From: Gillisella vitis
GTDB taxonomy: Bacteria; Pseudomonadota; Alphaproteobacteria; Rhizobiales; Rhizobiaceae
Direction of reading: 5' to 3'
DNA: 64,000 nt
NCBI GenBank assembly: GCA_009744235.1
Contig: WPHV01000004.1
Coordinates: 310,001-374,000, forward strand
This document shows, in pieces, positions 1 to 10,424 of the stretch. Made by a program: the position numbers and the translations under genes. Position 1 is the stretch's first letter; each line of letters starts with the position of its first letter. The notes under the pieces were generated by a model. That model was given only the letters and a program-made list of their open reading frames with translations. It did no database searches and was not told where the DNA came from.

Positions 1-77
1 GATTGCAGGACATTTGTCAGGATTTGCCGGACACTGGCTGAATCATCGACAATAAGGACGCGAATTTTCTTCGGCAT
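1..77 (-). CDS. cheB: CheB protein-glutamate methylesterase, N-terminal fragment
   Basis: Reading the minus strand from 77 gives MPKKIRVLIVDDSASVRQIL, the first strand and acidic pocket (two adjacent Asp at residues 10-11) of a receiver domain. The gene leaves the window after 25 codons. It starts 7 nt past the cheR stop in a chemotaxis operon, and cheR is usually followed by cheB. CheB is a response regulator whose C-terminal esterase removes methyl groups from chemoreceptors when phosphorylated by CheA. Receiver identity is seen directly; the CheB call over another response regulator is inferred from context because the esterase domain lies outside the window. Confidence 0.8.
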   Translation of the reverse strand, partial: MPKKIRVLIVDDSASVRQILTNVLQ

Positions 78-84
78 CTGACAA

Positions 85-966
85 TCATACCTTCCTGAAA
101 ACCGTATTGGCCAATTGCTTGAGCGGAAGATCCAACCCAGTAATTGATTCGGAATGGCCTATGAACATGTAGCCCCCTTGGGCAAGGCAATCGCATAGGC
201 GTCGCAGTACGTTGAACTGTGTCTTTTTATCAAAGTAAATCAATACATTACGGCAGAATATAATATCCATCGGTTCCCCCACCTGATAGCTGTCGTCCAT
301 CAGGTTGAGCCGGGCAAAACCGACACGGGTGCGAAGTGCAGGCGCGATCCGGACCTCGTTACGCTGCTTGTCACGCGCGTGCATCACATACCGCGCCGCC
401 ATGGTGCGCGGCACCGGCTCCAGCATATCGGCAGGATACACACCCCGGCGGGCCTTCTGCAGCACATCGGTCGACAGGTCTGTTGCCAGGATATGATAGT
501 CCATCCCGCTGCGGCGTTCCAAATATTCCGCCATCACCATGGCAAGCGTATAGGGCTCCGCACCAATCGAACAGGCCGAACTCCAGATGCGAACCCGACG
601 CGCGCCCCTGGCCTCCAGATCCGGCAAGGCCTTTTGCGTCAAATAGTCGAAATGGTTGGGCTCGCGGAAAAAGTCCGTCTTGTTGGTGGTCACCGCATCG
701 ATCAGATGGACGGATTCGGTCGCAAGGCCGCCCTCTTCGAAAATATAATGGCAATAGCTGTCGAAGTCCGTAAAGCCGGTGGCGCGCAAACGCCTGCGCA
801 ACCGGCCTTCCAGCATCGTCGTCTTGGTCTCCGGCATCTTGATGCCACTATATTCAAAAATGTAGTTCGACAGACGCCTGAAATTTTTCGGGCTGATTCT
901 GTGGTCTCCAACAACTGCTTCTGCCAATGCATTCACGCTGGCGGCCTCCCTGTAATGGTTTTTCAC
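85..966 (-). CDS. cheR: CheR chemoreceptor glutamate methyltransferase
   Basis: 293 residues, normal length for CheR. It transfers methyl groups from S-adenosylmethionine to glutamates on the MCP signalling helices, which sets adaptation together with CheB. An N-terminal helical domain (about 20-90) precedes the Rossmann methyltransferase domain, with FREPNHFDYL (about 100), the SAM-binding stretch IWSSACSIGAEPYTLAM (about 126-142) and FCRNVLIYFD (about 236-245). The start is GTG, and the upstream cheW stop codon overlaps it (GTGA), so translation is probably coupled. None of the three neighbouring MCPs ends in the NWETF-type pentapeptide that tethers CheR in enteric bacteria, so this CheR probably works untethered. 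Confidence 0.93.
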   Translation of the reverse strand: MKNHYREAASVNALAEAVVGDHRISPKNFRRLSNYIFEYSGIKMPETKTTMLEGRLRRRLRATGFTDFDSYCHYIFEEGGLATESVHLIDAVTTNKTDFFREPNHFDYLTQKALPDLEARGARRVRIWSSACSIGAEPYTLAMVMAEYLERRSGMDYHILATDLSTDVLQKARRGVYPADMLEPVPRTMAARYVMHARDKQRNEVRIAPALRTRVGFARLNLMDDSYQVGEPMDIIFCRNVLIYFDKKTQFNVLRRLCDCLAQGGYMFIGHSESITGLDLPLKQLANTVFRKV

Positions 967-1457
967 GCGACGGCAAAAGCCGGTGCAGAAGAAGAGGCAA
1001 GGGCGGTTTCATCGCCCGAAAACAACCGCGCCAGATCAATGATCACCACAAAGCCCGCCTCACGGCGCACCACGCCCTGGATATAATCTGAGCGCCAGCG
1101 GATACCGATATCGGGCGCCTGCTCGATGTCGGCATGCCGGAAGGGAATGACCTCGAAGACCTTATCGGCCACCACCCCGACCGCAAGACTGCGGTCGGAA
1201 AGCGGCACATCCATCACCAGAATTCGGGTATGCGGCGTCTTCACCGTGCGCGACATCCCGAGCCGCAGACGAAGATCGATGACCGGCACGCCCTGGCCCC
1301 GGACATCCCGCAGGCCCAGAAGATAGTCCGGTCCATGCGGGATCTTGAACGGGTCCTCGTGATCGAGAATTTCCCGGACCACGGTAACGGGCACGGCAAA
1401 CACCTCTTCACCAAGGCTGAAGGTGACAAACTGCGATTCTGACGACTGTCCACTCAT
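963..1457 (-). CDS. cheW: CheW chemotaxis coupling protein (first copy in operon order from cheR)
   Basis: 164 residues forming a single CheW-like beta domain from about residue 8 to 145, with the conserved core LLGLRDVRGQGVPVIDLR near 47-64. CheW bridges MCP tips and CheA in the signalling array. The reading frame stays open upstream, but the ATG at 1457 lies 2 nt after the mcp stop and the protein then begins MSGQSSESQFVTFSLGEEVF, which aligns with CheW N-termini. The tail (SSSAPAFAVA) is low complexity. A second, only moderately similar cheW lies at 7147-7674 in the same operon, so the two may serve different receptor or CheA contacts. Confidence 0.9.
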   Translation of the reverse strand: MSGQSSESQFVTFSLGEEVFAVPVTVVREILDHEDPFKIPHGPDYLLGLRDVRGQGVPVIDLRLRLGMSRTVKTPHTRILVMDVPLSDRSLAVGVVADKVFEVIPFRHADIEQAPDIGIRWRSDYIQGVVRREAGFVVIIDLARLFSGDETALASSSAPAFAVA

Positions 1458-1458
1458 G

Positions 1459-3276
1459 TTACGCGCTTTCCTGAAAGAGGCGATCCTCCTCATCCGGCCC
1501 GCCCATGGAGAGATCGAGGGCAAAGCCCTTGGCTCTCGCCTGCTGAGCAGCAACCGTCTGAGACGACGTCGGTGTACGGGGTTTTGCCGGTGCAGCCGTC
1601 CGGGCTGGCGCCGCGCGTGCGGCAGTTGCCCGGCCCGGAGAAGCTGGTTTTCTTGCGCCAGCACCAGTGCTATCGACCTTGAAGAAGGCGATGGAAGCCT
1701 GAAGTTCCTCAGCCTGAGCAGCCAGCTCTTCCGAGGTCGCCGACATTTCTTCAGAAGCGCCCGCATTCTGCTGCGTCACCTTGTCGAGCTGCTGGATCGC
1801 CTCGTTGATCTGGCTGGCGCCGATATCCTGCTCACGGCATGCCGCCGAGATCTCGGAAATCAGTTCCGCTGTCTTGCGGATATCAGGGACCAGCCGGGTC
1901 AGCATTTCACCGGCTTCCGTTGCCACCTGTACCGTCTGACCCGATAGCGTGCTGATTTCAGCCGCTGCTGCCTGACTGCGTTCGGCAAGCTTGCGCACTT
2001 CGGAGGCAACCACAGCAAAGCCCTTGCCATGCTCACCGGCACGGGCGGCTTCAACTGCCGCATTCAAGGCCAGAAGGTCGGTCTGACGAGCAATTTCCTG
2101 GACGATCGAGATCTTCTCGGCAATCGTGCGCATCGCACCGACCGCACGGTTCACCGCTTCGCCAGAGGCTTCCGCATCCTTGGAGGACTGGCGGGCGATC
2201 TTTTCAGTCTGGGCGGCATTGTCGGCATTCTGCTTGATATTGGCTGCCATCTCTTCCATCGAAGCGGAGGCTTCTTCAGCAGACGACGCCTGTTCCGTCG
2301 CGCCCTGGCTGACCTGCTCGGAGGCAGACGACAGCTGCTGGCTACCCGAAGACACATTGTCGGACGCCGACAGCGCGTCGCCAACCACGCCGCGAAGGCG
2401 CTCCACCATCAACTGCAATGACTGACCAAGTGTGTCCTTGTCGGACAGGGATTTCGGCGTCACCGTCAAATTACCATCGGCAATCTGATTGGCGACCGCT
2501 GCCGTTTCCCTGAGGTTCCCGGTCATGATCTTGACGCTTTCGACGACATCGCGGATTTCATCATTGGTCCTGATGTCGATATCCTGACCGAGATCGCCGA
2601 GGGCAACGGCATCTGCAACGGTCTTGATTTTCTTCAGGCCTGAGCTGATGCTCAAAGCGATCCAGATAGCGGCGATAAACGCCACAAGCATGGCTACAGC
2701 AGCAATGCCTATCATCAGCGTTTTCGTCTGCTCATAGAGAAGGTCCGAGTCATTGTCGGCCTTGGTCATTGCCTTCTTCTGGATATCGATAAGTTTTGTG
2801 ACAGCCTCTCCCATTTTTGCTGCATTCTCTCGGATGGCTCCGTTCGACAACGCAATCGCACCATCGTTATCACCAGCAGCCTGCATAGCGGGAAGACGGC
2901 TCGAAGCCTGCTTGAACATTGTAGCAGTTTCAATCAATGCTTCCCAGTATGGCTTGCCTTCAACACTGGCAATGCTCCTACCAGAATCAGCAAGTTTAAG
3001 CATATCTTCAATGTTTTGAGTCGCAGCCTGATAATATTTATTAATATCATCTGCTTCTTTAGACAGTAGCGCGTTTTTCTGGGCGCGGATTGTCTCCGAA
3101 ATCTCAGTTGATGCAGATAGCGCAAGTTCAAGACGCTTGGCCGGACCGGCGATAATATCGGAACTGGCCTGATTGATTGTCGAAAGGCTTGTAATCCCAT
3201 AAAAGGCCATGACACCCAGCATGATGATCATCAAGCCAAACGTTACGGCCAGTTTAAGTTTGATCGTGAATCGCAT
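1459..3276 (-). CDS. Methyl-accepting chemotaxis protein, two HAMP-like units
   Basis: 605 residues. TM1 is about 10-30, followed by a roughly 150-residue periplasmic four-helix-bundle sensor (4HB_MCP type). TM2 is about 190-212, then a HAMP domain, a second HAMP-like segment ([20 protein letters not shown]), and a long signalling coiled coil whose tip is [20 protein letters not shown]. The C-terminal tail is Pro/Ala rich and ends [14 protein letters not shown], with no CheR-binding pentapeptide. GGGGGA 6 nt upstream of the ATG supports the start. It is the last of three tandem MCP genes. The periplasmic half differs from its neighbours while the signalling half is nearly identical at DNA level to the copy at 5444-7138. 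The ligand is unknown. Confidence 0.92.
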   Translation of the reverse strand: MRFTIKLKLAVTFGLMIIMLGVMAFYGITSLSTINQASSDIIAGPAKRLELALSASTEISETIRAQKNALLSKEADDINKYYQAATQNIEDMLKLADSGRSIASVEGKPYWEALIETATMFKQASSRLPAMQAAGDNDGAIALSNGAIRENAAKMGEAVTKLIDIQKKAMTKADNDSDLLYEQTKTLMIGIAAVAMLVAFIAAIWIALSISSGLKKIKTVADAVALGDLGQDIDIRTNDEIRDVVESVKIMTGNLRETAAVANQIADGNLTVTPKSLSDKDTLGQSLQLMVERLRGVVGDALSASDNVSSGSQQLSSASEQVSQGATEQASSAEEASASMEEMAANIKQNADNAAQTEKIARQSSKDAEASGEAVNRAVGAMRTIAEKISIVQEIARQTDLLALNAAVEAARAGEHGKGFAVVASEVRKLAERSQAAAAEISTLSGQTVQVATEAGEMLTRLVPDIRKTAELISEISAACREQDIGASQINEAIQQLDKVTQQNAGASEEMSATSEELAAQAEELQASIAFFKVDSTGAGARKPASPGRATAARAAPARTAAPAKPRTPTSSQTVAAQQARAKGFALDLSMGGPDEEDRLFQESA

Positions 3277-3361
3277 GTTAGTCCCCCAGATATTCCCATG
3301 TATTTAGGCGTGGTAGGACAGCCAATTTCTTGCCTGTCCCGGTCTTTGTTGTGGGCCGGTT

Positions 3362-5290
3362 TCACGCCTGTTGGCGGAAGTCGTGATCTTCGTCATCCGG
3401 TCCGCCCATGGAGAGGTCGAGAGCAAAACCCTTGGCCCTCGCCTGCTGAGCGGAAACGGTCTGTCCTGCTGACGGCCTGCGCACAACAGCCGCCGCTGTC
3501 GTAATTTTGGCCGGTTTTGCAGGCTGCGACGTATAGTTTTGGGCCGCCTTCTTCTGCGCCTTCAGTCCATCAACCTTGAAGAAGGCGATGGAAGCCTGGA
3601 GTTCTTCGGCCTGAGCGGCCAGTTCTTCCGAGGTCGCCGACATTTCTTCCGAGGCACCCGCATTCTGCTGCGTCACCTTGTCGAGCTGCTGGATCGCCTC
3701 ATTGATCTGGCTGGCGCCGATATCCTGCTCGCGGCACGCTGCCGAGATCTCGGAAATCAGATCCGCTGTCTTTCTGATGTCAGGAACCAACCGGCCGAGC
3801 ATTTCACCGGCTTCCGTTGCCACCTGTACCGTCTGGCCCGACAGCGTGCTGATTTCAGCCGCTGCCGCCTGGCTGCGCTCGGCAAGCTTGCGCACTTCGG
3901 AGGCAACCACTGCAAAGCCCTTGCCATGCTCACCGGCGCGGGCGGCTTCAACCGCCGCATTCAAGGCCAGAAGATCGGTCTGACGAGCGATTTCCTGGAC
4001 AATCGAGATCTTCTCGGCAATTGTGCGCATCGCACCGACAGCCCGGTTTACCGCTTCGCCTGAGGCTTCCGCATCCTTGGAGGACTGGCGGGCGATCTTT
4101 TCAGTCTGGGCAGCGTTGTCAGCGTTCTGCTTGATATTGGCTGCCATCTCTTCCATCGAAGCGGAGGCTTCTTCGGCAGACGACGCCTGTTCCGTCGCGC
4201 CCTGTGACAGTTGCTCGGAACTTGAGGACAGTTCCTGGCTGCCGGAAGAGACGTTGTCAGACGCCGACAAGGCATCGGCAACAACACCCCGAAGACGCTC
4301 CACCATGCTCTGCAAGGCAAGGCCCAGCGTGTCAACATTGGAGCGCGGCGTCGGCGTCACCGTCAAATCGCCATTGGCAATCTTATCGGCTACACCTGTC
4401 GTTTCACGCAGATTGAGGGTCATGGATCGCATCGCGATGCCCAATGAATCCTTGCTCGAGAGGGGCGTGATATCCTGAGACAAATCACCTTCGGAGATGC
4501 GGTTTGCCAAAGCGGCAGTTGCTCGCAGGTTTTCGGTCATCCCGTTAATCGTCGTGACAAGATCCTTGATCTCGTCATTGGTTTTTACCTCAACGGTCTG
4601 GTCAAGATCACCGATGGAAACGGCATTGGCAACAGTTTCGATCTTGCGAAGCCCGGCGCTGATGCCAAAGGCAATCCATAAGGCCGCCCCAATCGCGAGA
4701 AGCGTAGCGATCCCCGCGACAACAAGAACCATGGTCTTCGTTTCGGTATAGAGATTGTCTGTATCCTCGTCCGCTTTCGACATGCCCTGCTTTTGAATTT
4801 CGACCAGTTTTGTAATGGCTTCAGCCATATTGGTCGCCAAAGCGCGCAGGTCGCCATTTGAAAGCACTATGGCATCATTCACTTTGCCGGCCGCCTGAAT
4901 ATCTGGCAAACGAGCCGCAGATTCTCTAAAATCCAGAGCATTCTTGATCACGGCTTCCCAGTAGGGTCTGCCCTGCTGACTTGCAATCGTAAGACCTGCC
5001 TGTGCCAAGCCGATCATATCTTTGATGTTGGCGTCGGATGTCAGATAATATGCCTTGGCTTCCGCATCATCCTTGGAAAGCAGAGCATTTTTCTGGGCGC
5101 GAATGGCTTCTGACATTTTGCCGGAAGCCGACAATGCGTATTCGAGCCGTTTAGCCGGTCCGGCGATAATATCAGAAGCGGCCTGGTTGATCGTCCCGAT
5201 GCTGGAGATGCCATACAATGCGACCGCAATCAGCATGGCGATCATAAGCCCGAAAGCCAACGCAAGTTTGAGTTTTATTGTGAAGCGCAT
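3362..5290 (-). CDS. Methyl-accepting chemotaxis protein, three HAMP-like units
   Basis: 642 residues from the ATG at 5290. That start gives [14 protein letters not shown], matching the start of both sister MCPs, and has AGGGA about 9 nt upstream. The frame is open further upstream but that part looks like intergenic DNA. TM1 about 10-30, four-helix-bundle periplasmic sensor, TM2 about 190-212, HAMP, then two more HAMP-like repeats ([19 protein letters not shown] and [19 protein letters not shown]), then the signalling coiled coil with the same tip as its neighbours. It has one more HAMP-like unit than the 1459 copy and two more than the 5444 copy. The tail ends [14 protein letters not shown]. 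The middle of three MCP genes, 85 nt upstream of the next; ligand unknown. Confidence 0.91.
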   Translation of the reverse strand: MRFTIKLKLALAFGLMIAMLIAVALYGISSIGTINQAASDIIAGPAKRLEYALSASGKMSEAIRAQKNALLSKDDAEAKAYYLTSDANIKDMIGLAQAGLTIASQQGRPYWEAVIKNALDFRESAARLPDIQAAGKVNDAIVLSNGDLRALATNMAEAITKLVEIQKQGMSKADEDTDNLYTETKTMVLVVAGIATLLAIGAALWIAFGISAGLRKIETVANAVSIGDLDQTVEVKTNDEIKDLVTTINGMTENLRATAALANRISEGDLSQDITPLSSKDSLGIAMRSMTLNLRETTGVADKIANGDLTVTPTPRSNVDTLGLALQSMVERLRGVVADALSASDNVSSGSQELSSSSEQLSQGATEQASSAEEASASMEEMAANIKQNADNAAQTEKIARQSSKDAEASGEAVNRAVGAMRTIAEKISIVQEIARQTDLLALNAAVEAARAGEHGKGFAVVASEVRKLAERSQAAAAEISTLSGQTVQVATEAGEMLGRLVPDIRKTADLISEISAACREQDIGASQINEAIQQLDKVTQQNAGASEEMSATSEELAAQAEELQASIAFFKVDGLKAQKKAAQNYTSQPAKPAKITTAAAVVRRPSAGQTVSAQQARAKGFALDLSMGGPDDEDHDFRQQA

Positions 5291-5443
5291 GTGCGTCATC
5301 CCTAAATTAATTTGAGAAGCAAGCCCGTGCCGAACAACATCATTCGTTCGAAGCGGGTAAGGTCCGGCTCGGCGCACATACATGCCTGTCGGGTGCCATC
5401 GGGCCGCTAATCGGCCCGGTGCGAAATCGAATATGAGCCTAGG

Positions 5444-7138
5444 TCAGGCTGTCTGGCGAAAATCCAGATCCTCCTCATCCGGCCCGCCCATGGAGAGATC
5501 GAGGGCAAAGCCCTTGGCTCTCGCCTGCTGAGCAGCAACCGTCTGAGACGACGTCGGTGTACGGGATTTTGCCGGTGCAGCCGTCCGGGCTGGCGCTGCG
5601 CGAGCAGCAACGGCACGGGTCTGTTGTGCGGGCTTCTTCTGATGCGCACCATCGACCTTGAAGAAGGCGATGGAGGTTTGCAGTTCCTCGGCCTGAGCGG
5701 CCAGTTCTTCAGAGGTCGCCGACATTTCTTCAGAAGCACCCGCATTCTGCTGCGTCACCTTGTCGAGCTGCTGGATCGCCTCGTTGATCTGGCTGGCGCC
5801 GATATCCTGCTCACGGCAAGCCGCCGAGATCTCGGAAATCAGTTCCGCTGTCTTGCGGATATCAGGGACCAGCCGGGTCAGCATTTCACCGGCTTCCGTT
5901 GCCACCTGTACCGTCTGACCCGATAGCGTGCTGATTTCAGCCGCTGCCGCCTGGCTGCGTTCGGCAAGCTTGCGCACTTCGGAGGCAACCACTGCAAAGC
6001 CCTTGCCATGCTCACCCGCACGGGCGGCTTCAACCGCCGCATTCAAGGCCAGAAGGTCGGTCTGACGAGCGATTTCCTGGACGATCGAGATCTTCTCGGC
6101 AATCGTACGCATCGCACCGACAGCCCGGTTCACCGCTTCGCCGGAGGTTTCCGCATCCTTGGAGGACTGGCGGGCAATCTTTTCGGTCTGGGCGGCATTA
6201 TCGGCATTCTGCTTGATATTGGCTGCCATCTCTTCCATCGAGGCGGAGGCTTCTTCGGCAGACGATGCCTGTTCCGTCGCGCCCTGGCTGACCTGCTCGG
6301 AGGCAGACGACAGCTGCTGGCTACCCGAAGACACATTGTCGGACGCCGACAGCGCATCGCCAACCACGCCGCGAAGACGCTCGATCATCGTGTTGACATA
6401 TTGCAGCAGGTCGCCAATTTCATCGCGTGAGCGAATATCGGCAAATTGCGTGAGATCGCCATCGGCAACCTTGCGGACCGACGCCACGGCCTGGCCGAGA
6501 CCGCGGGTAATACTGATAACGATCCACAATGCGGCAAGAATGGCGACAAGGGTCGCGCCAATTGCCAGACTGACCAGGATAAGGCGTGCATTGGCATATT
6601 CGGCATCGCCAGCATCATCTGCCTCCTTCAGCCGCGTTTGCTCAAGCGTGATGATCCTGGAGATCATCTCGTCGATATTGTTGGTCGTCACGCGGTTTTC
6701 GCCGGTCGAAACCTTCAGGGCACCCGTAGTGTCACCACTCAAAGCCAACGATTGGATGACGTCGTCCTGCTTGCGGAAATCCGCTTCCAGGGCAGCCAGC
6801 TTGTTCCAGGTCACCTTACCTTCTTCCGTCGCCTTGGCAGTGACAGCGGCAAAAGCCGTGTCGAAATTATTACGGGCTTCCTTGATTCTTCCGATGATCG
6901 CACGGCCCTCATCAGCCGATTGCGAGAGCAGCAGGTTTTTCTGCTGGCGGATCTGCTGAAGTTGTTCAACCTCAAGCTCCTGCGCCAGTTTCAGGCGATC
7001 AACGGGACCTGCCAGAACATCGCCCATGGCCGTATTCAAGGAGTTGAGGCTTGAAATGCCCAGAATGGAGCTTCCAACCAGCAGGGCGACGACAATGCCG
7101 AAAGCCAACCCCAGCTTTAGTTTGATGGTAAATCGCAT
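5444..7138 (-). CDS. Methyl-accepting chemotaxis protein, single HAMP
   Basis: 564 residues. The reading frame could begin at a TTG at 7150 that overlaps the cheW stop, but GAGG lies 6 nt before the ATG at 7138, which gives the shared MRFTIKLKL start, so 7138 is chosen. TM1 about 10-30, a helical periplasmic sensor rich in Gln/Glu, TM2 about 190-212, one HAMP, then the signalling coiled coil with [20 protein letters not shown] at the tip. The tail ends [14 protein letters not shown]. It is the first of three MCP genes behind cheW. Its signalling half and tail are almost identical in DNA sequence to the 1459-3276 gene, suggesting recent duplication or gene conversion. Confidence 0.92.
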   Translation of the reverse strand: MRFTIKLKLGLAFGIVVALLVGSSILGISSLNSLNTAMGDVLAGPVDRLKLAQELEVEQLQQIRQQKNLLLSQSADEGRAIIGRIKEARNNFDTAFAAVTAKATEEGKVTWNKLAALEADFRKQDDVIQSLALSGDTTGALKVSTGENRVTTNNIDEMISRIITLEQTRLKEADDAGDAEYANARLILVSLAIGATLVAILAALWIVISITRGLGQAVASVRKVADGDLTQFADIRSRDEIGDLLQYVNTMIERLRGVVGDALSASDNVSSGSQQLSSASEQVSQGATEQASSAEEASASMEEMAANIKQNADNAAQTEKIARQSSKDAETSGEAVNRAVGAMRTIAEKISIVQEIARQTDLLALNAAVEAARAGEHGKGFAVVASEVRKLAERSQAAAAEISTLSGQTVQVATEAGEMLTRLVPDIRKTAELISEISAACREQDIGASQINEAIQQLDKVTQQNAGASEEMSATSEELAAQAEELQTSIAFFKVDGAHQKKPAQQTRAVAARAAPARTAAPAKSRTPTSSQTVAAQQARAKGFALDLSMGGPDEEDLDFRQTA

Positions 7139-7146
7139 AACAGACC

Positions 7147-7674
7147 TCAATTTGTTGCCAGACCAGCCGTGGGAGCGGCGATCCGGTCACTTGTACTGGA
7201 GAAAATTGCCTGGAGATTGGGGAGAATGATGAACTCTCCATCCCGCTTGACCAGGCATTCAATGAAGTCGGGACGCCATCGCATTCCGACGCTGGGGGGC
7301 GGTTCGCTGGCGGAGTGCGCCAAGGTCGTGACTTCGAACACCCGGTCCGTGCGAATGCCGGTCAGGGTGGTTTCACCATCAAGATCGAGCTCGATGACGA
7401 TGATACGGCTGTCGATGGTCGGCTCCGTCGCTTCCATGCCGAAGGCCAGCCGGATATCGGCCAGTGGAATGACCTTGCCGCGGAAATTGATGACGCTGGA
7501 GACGAAAGGCTTTGCGCCGGGCACCTTGGTTTCCGGCAGGAGATCAATGATCTCCTGCACGGTGATGGCCTCAATCGCAAACGTCTCACCGTTCAGATTA
7601 AATGTCAGCACGGCGACTTCGTCGCGGTCCGCCCAGAAATGCTGGAAATCATGTTTGCCGGGTACGATGCTCAT
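7147..7674 (-). CDS. cheW: CheW chemotaxis coupling protein (second copy)
   Basis: 175 residues. The CheW domain spans about 18-160 with [18 protein letters not shown] near 58-75 and [18 protein letters not shown] near 130-147. A 17-residue N-terminal extension, [17 protein letters not shown], is absent from the other CheW. The start ATG overlaps the cheA stop (ATGA at 7671-7674), and its own stop lies just ahead of the first MCP gene, so cheA, cheW and the MCPs are one translational chain. It couples MCPs to CheA kinase. Why the operon holds two CheW proteins is not clear; both look intact. Confidence 0.92.
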   Translation of the reverse strand: MSIVPGKHDFQHFWADRDEVAVLTFNLNGETFAIEAITVQEIIDLLPETKVPGAKPFVSSVINFRGKVIPLADIRLAFGMEATEPTIDSRIIVIELDLDGETTLTGIRTDRVFEVTTLAHSASEPPPSVGMRWRPDFIECLVKRDGEFIILPNLQAIFSSTSDRIAAPTAGLATN

Positions 7675-9728
7675 CCTGCTACACGCAATTGCGCCTCCTG
7701 CTGTTGGCCTGCGTTGACCAGATGCGTCACATCCAGGATCAGCGCGACACTGCCGTCACCCAGAATGGTCGCACCCGAGAAAGTCACGACGTCGTGGTGG
7801 AGCTTGGACATGGATTTGATGACGGTCTGGTGATCGCCAATGATCTGGTCGACCACCAGGCCGACGCGCTCATCACCGGTCGAGATCACCACGACCTTCT
7901 GGAACGGATCAGGCTGCGTTCCCGTGCGGAACAGATCCCTGAGCCTGAGGAAAGGAACCAGACTGTCGCGCAGCGAAATGAAACTGCGGCCCCTGGAGCG
8001 CAGATCGTCCTCGATCGACAGTTCCAGGCATTCCTCTACCGCCGACAGAGGAATAACGTAGCAGCCGGTACCGACGCGCACCAAAAGACCGTCAATGATC
8101 GCCAGCGTCAGCGGAATGCGCAGGGAGACTTCCGAGCCCTTGCCGTTTTCACTGCGGATGTCGATCACCCCGCGCAGGGCCTCGACGGTTTTCTTCACCA
8201 CATCCATGCCGACGCCACGCCCGGAAAGATTGGTGATCGTTTGTGCGGTAGAAAAGCCCGGCTGGAAGATCAGCTGCAACAATTCCTGGTCCATCAACTG
8301 CTGGCCCGGCTGGATCAGCCCTGAGGATTCCGCCTTGGCCCGGACCCGGTCACGGTTGATGCCACGGCCATCGTCCTTGATGGTGATGATCACTTCGCCG
8401 CCGGACTGATGGGCTGACAGCACCACCTTGCCGGCTTTGTTCTTGCCCGCCGCCAGACGTTCTTCCGGCGGTTCGAGCCCGTGGTCGATGGAATTGCGCA
8501 CCAGATGCACCAGTGGATCGGCCAGCCGCTCGATAACGGTCTTGTCCACTTCCGTGGTTTCGCCTTCCGTCTCCAGCTCGATGACCTTGCCGGTCTCGCG
8601 AGCGAGATCGTGGACAAGGCGACGGAAGCGGGTGAAAAGGCTGCCAACCGGCACCATGCGCAGCACCATCATCGTGTCGCGCAGCTCACCGGAGAGCCGC
8701 TCGACATCTTCAGAAACGGATCGCAGCATGATGTCAGCGCTGGTATTGGCCAGCTGCGACAGGCGGGACTGGGCAATCACCAATTCGCCGACCCTGTCCA
8801 TCAATTCGTCCAGCCGCTCGGCCGGAACGCGGACATTTTCAGCGGCACGGCCATGCTTGGCGTCATTGGAACCAGTCTGAGCAGCGGCAGGTGTCGCGGC
8901 CTGAGCCTGGCTTGGCGGCTGCTTGTTGTCAGGTGTCACCGGCGCGGCAACGGCCTGTTCGACTTGATCATCGGCGACAATGGTCTCGGAAGAGACAGCG
9001 GTCGCATCCTCAGTCAGTTCGAGATCCATGTCATCCATGACGAAGATGAAGACATCCTCGATATCCGACTTCGGCTTTTCGGTAACAAGCTCCACGCTCC
9101 AGCCGATATAAAGATCGGCAGGTGAAATCTCCTCAAGGCCCGGGATAGCGCTCAAATCCGCTTTAACGGTGCATTTTCCAAGGTCGCGAAGCTCATTCAG
9201 AAGGCCGAGTGGATTGGTGCCATTGACCATGGAATTGGCTGGGAGGCGGAATTTCATCCGCCATGTCGTCGTCGCCGACCGGGCTGCCGGCTGCGGCTTG
9301 GCTGCTCCGCCATTGCCGGGCTTTGCAGCCGGGACCGCATGCGCATTGCCACCATGGTCGCCGACCGCGTCCTGCAACTTGGCCAGCAGATGCTCTCCAG
9401 CGGCTTCATGATCGCCATTGGGTGTAGCAACCAGTGCCTTCATATGGTCCTGGGCGTCGAGAACAGCTGCCACAAGCTCGGCGGTTGCCGGTACTTCACC
9501 TTTGCGGACACGGTCGAAAGCGGTTTCGCAATGGTGGGTGAAAGCGGCCAGAGCCTCGAAGCCAAACATGGCTCCGGATCCCTTCAGGGTATGAAGACCG
9601 CGGAATACCGAGTCGATCTGATCTTGATTGGACAGGTCATGCAACAGGTCGAGCAGGCCGTTTTCGATCTGCTCGAACAGCTCTGCTGCTTCTGTCCTGA
9701 AAACCTGAATGGGATCCAGATTTGTCAT
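7671..9728 (-). CDS. cheA: CheA chemotaxis histidine kinase
   Basis: 685 residues. The Hpt domain (1-110) carries the phospho-accepting His46 in GLHTLKGSGAMFG. An Ala/Pro/Gln-rich linker surrounds a P2-like or second small domain (about 150-250). The dimerisation helices follow (ERLDELMDRVGELVIAQSRL, about 300), then the GHKL ATPase with N box LVRNSIDHGLEPPEER, G1 DDGRGINRD and G2 GRGVGMDVVKK, and a C-terminal CheW-like regulatory domain. It autophosphorylates under MCP control and passes phosphate to CheY and CheB. It overlaps cheY upstream and cheW downstream by 4 bp each. All key residues are present. Confidence 0.96.
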   Translation of the reverse strand: MTNLDPIQVFRTEAAELFEQIENGLLDLLHDLSNQDQIDSVFRGLHTLKGSGAMFGFEALAAFTHHCETAFDRVRKGEVPATAELVAAVLDAQDHMKALVATPNGDHEAAGEHLLAKLQDAVGDHGGNAHAVPAAKPGNGGAAKPQPAARSATTTWRMKFRLPANSMVNGTNPLGLLNELRDLGKCTVKADLSAIPGLEEISPADLYIGWSVELVTEKPKSDIEDVFIFVMDDMDLELTEDATAVSSETIVADDQVEQAVAAPVTPDNKQPPSQAQAATPAAAQTGSNDAKHGRAAENVRVPAERLDELMDRVGELVIAQSRLSQLANTSADIMLRSVSEDVERLSGELRDTMMVLRMVPVGSLFTRFRRLVHDLARETGKVIELETEGETTEVDKTVIERLADPLVHLVRNSIDHGLEPPEERLAAGKNKAGKVVLSAHQSGGEVIITIKDDGRGINRDRVRAKAESSGLIQPGQQLMDQELLQLIFQPGFSTAQTITNLSGRGVGMDVVKKTVEALRGVIDIRSENGKGSEVSLRIPLTLAIIDGLLVRVGTGCYVIPLSAVEECLELSIEDDLRSRGRSFISLRDSLVPFLRLRDLFRTGTQPDPFQKVVVISTGDERVGLVVDQIIGDHQTVIKSMSKLHHDVVTFSGATILGDGSVALILDVTHLVNAGQQQEAQLRVAG

Positions 9729-10093
9729 TTGCCGAGAACCTTTCTAGCAATTTTCACCAGCTGTTCGGCATCGAACGGCTTGGTAATCCAGCCGGTCGCA
9801 CCAGCGGCCTTGGCCCTGTTCTTCATGTCGGCGTCGGATTCTGTTGTCAGGAAGATGATCGGAATACCCGTATGGGCCGGAGACCGGCGCAGAGCCTCGA
9901 TCATCGCCAAACCGTTCATGTTAGGCATGTTGAGGTCGGTAACGATCAGATCGAACTGCGATGACTTGGCCTTGTTCAGACCATCCAATCCATCGACGGC
10001 TTCGGTCACCTTGTAGCCGGCATTGGTCAAGGCGATCTTCGTTGTCATGCGGATGCTGGCGGAATCGTCAACGGTGAGAATATGGGCACTCAT
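9725..10093 (-). CDS. cheY: CheY-type single-domain response regulator
   Basis: 122 residues, one receiver domain. Acidic pair Asp9-Asp10, phospho-acceptor Asp53 (VTDLNMPNMNG) and Lys105 (TKPF) are all visible. Phosphorylated by CheA, it would signal to the flagellar switch or to another output. An ATG at 10108 is in frame, but AAAGG sits well placed before the ATG at 10093, which gives the usual MSAHILTVDDS start. The stop overlaps the cheA start (ATGA). It is preceded by a STAS protein in the operon. Confidence 0.94.
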   Translation of the reverse strand: MSAHILTVDDSASIRMTTKIALTNAGYKVTEAVDGLDGLNKAKSSQFDLIVTDLNMPNMNGLAMIEALRRSPAHTGIPIIFLTTESDADMKNRAKAAGATGWITKPFDAEQLVKIARKVLGK

Positions 10094-10097
10094 GGCA

Positions 10098-10424
10098 TTA
10101 CCTTTCATGTAACCAGAAAAATCGAGCGGACGGATCCATGTCGGTCAAGAAGCCACTGCGCTCCAGCGTGGACAGAACACCACCAACCGCAGCGCTTTGC
10201 AGCGTGAGGTCCTGGCCATTCGTTTGCGCAGACATGCGCGCCGCTTCAATCAATTGAATAAAACTCAGGTCAACCTCCGCGTCCGCGGGGATGTCGATAA
10301 CGACGGCCTGACCAGCCGAAAGGCCCGTCAGAAGCTGGTCACGGGTGGTCTGCACAGTGCGAATGGTCAGCGCCTGTGGCAAGGCAATGGTCTCATGCGG
10401 CAATGTTTGCGTTATCATCGTCAT
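10098..10424 (-). CDS. STAS-domain protein of the chemotaxis operon
   Basis: 108 residues from the ATG at 10424, which overlaps the stop of the upstream response regulator gene (ATGA); a second ATG lies at 10418. The protein has the anti-sigma-factor-antagonist (STAS) layout: a strand pair around ALTIRTVQTTRDQL, hydrophobic core strand AVVIDIP, then LSFIQLIEAARMSAQTNG, where STAS proteins carry the conserved D-S/T before the helix. The usual phosphorylatable serine is not obvious (VDLSFIQLIEA), so Ser may be the S of DLSF. STAS proteins next to cheYAW are common in alphaproteobacterial chemotaxis clusters, but the role is not settled. Confidence 0.75.
   Translation of the reverse strand: MTMITQTLPHETIALPQALTIRTVQTTRDQLLTGLSAGQAVVIDIPADAEVDLSFIQLIEAARMSAQTNGQDLTLQSAAVGGVLSTLERSGFLTDMDPSARFFWLHER

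Noticed and set aside
5291..5383. Upstream extension of the middle MCP gene
   Set aside because: The shared MRFTIKLKL start at 5290 has a ribosome site; the extension has none and differs from both sisters.
1459..7138. Possible CRISPR or transposon from repeated DNA in this stretch
   Set aside because: The repeats are the shared signalling halves of three chemoreceptor genes.
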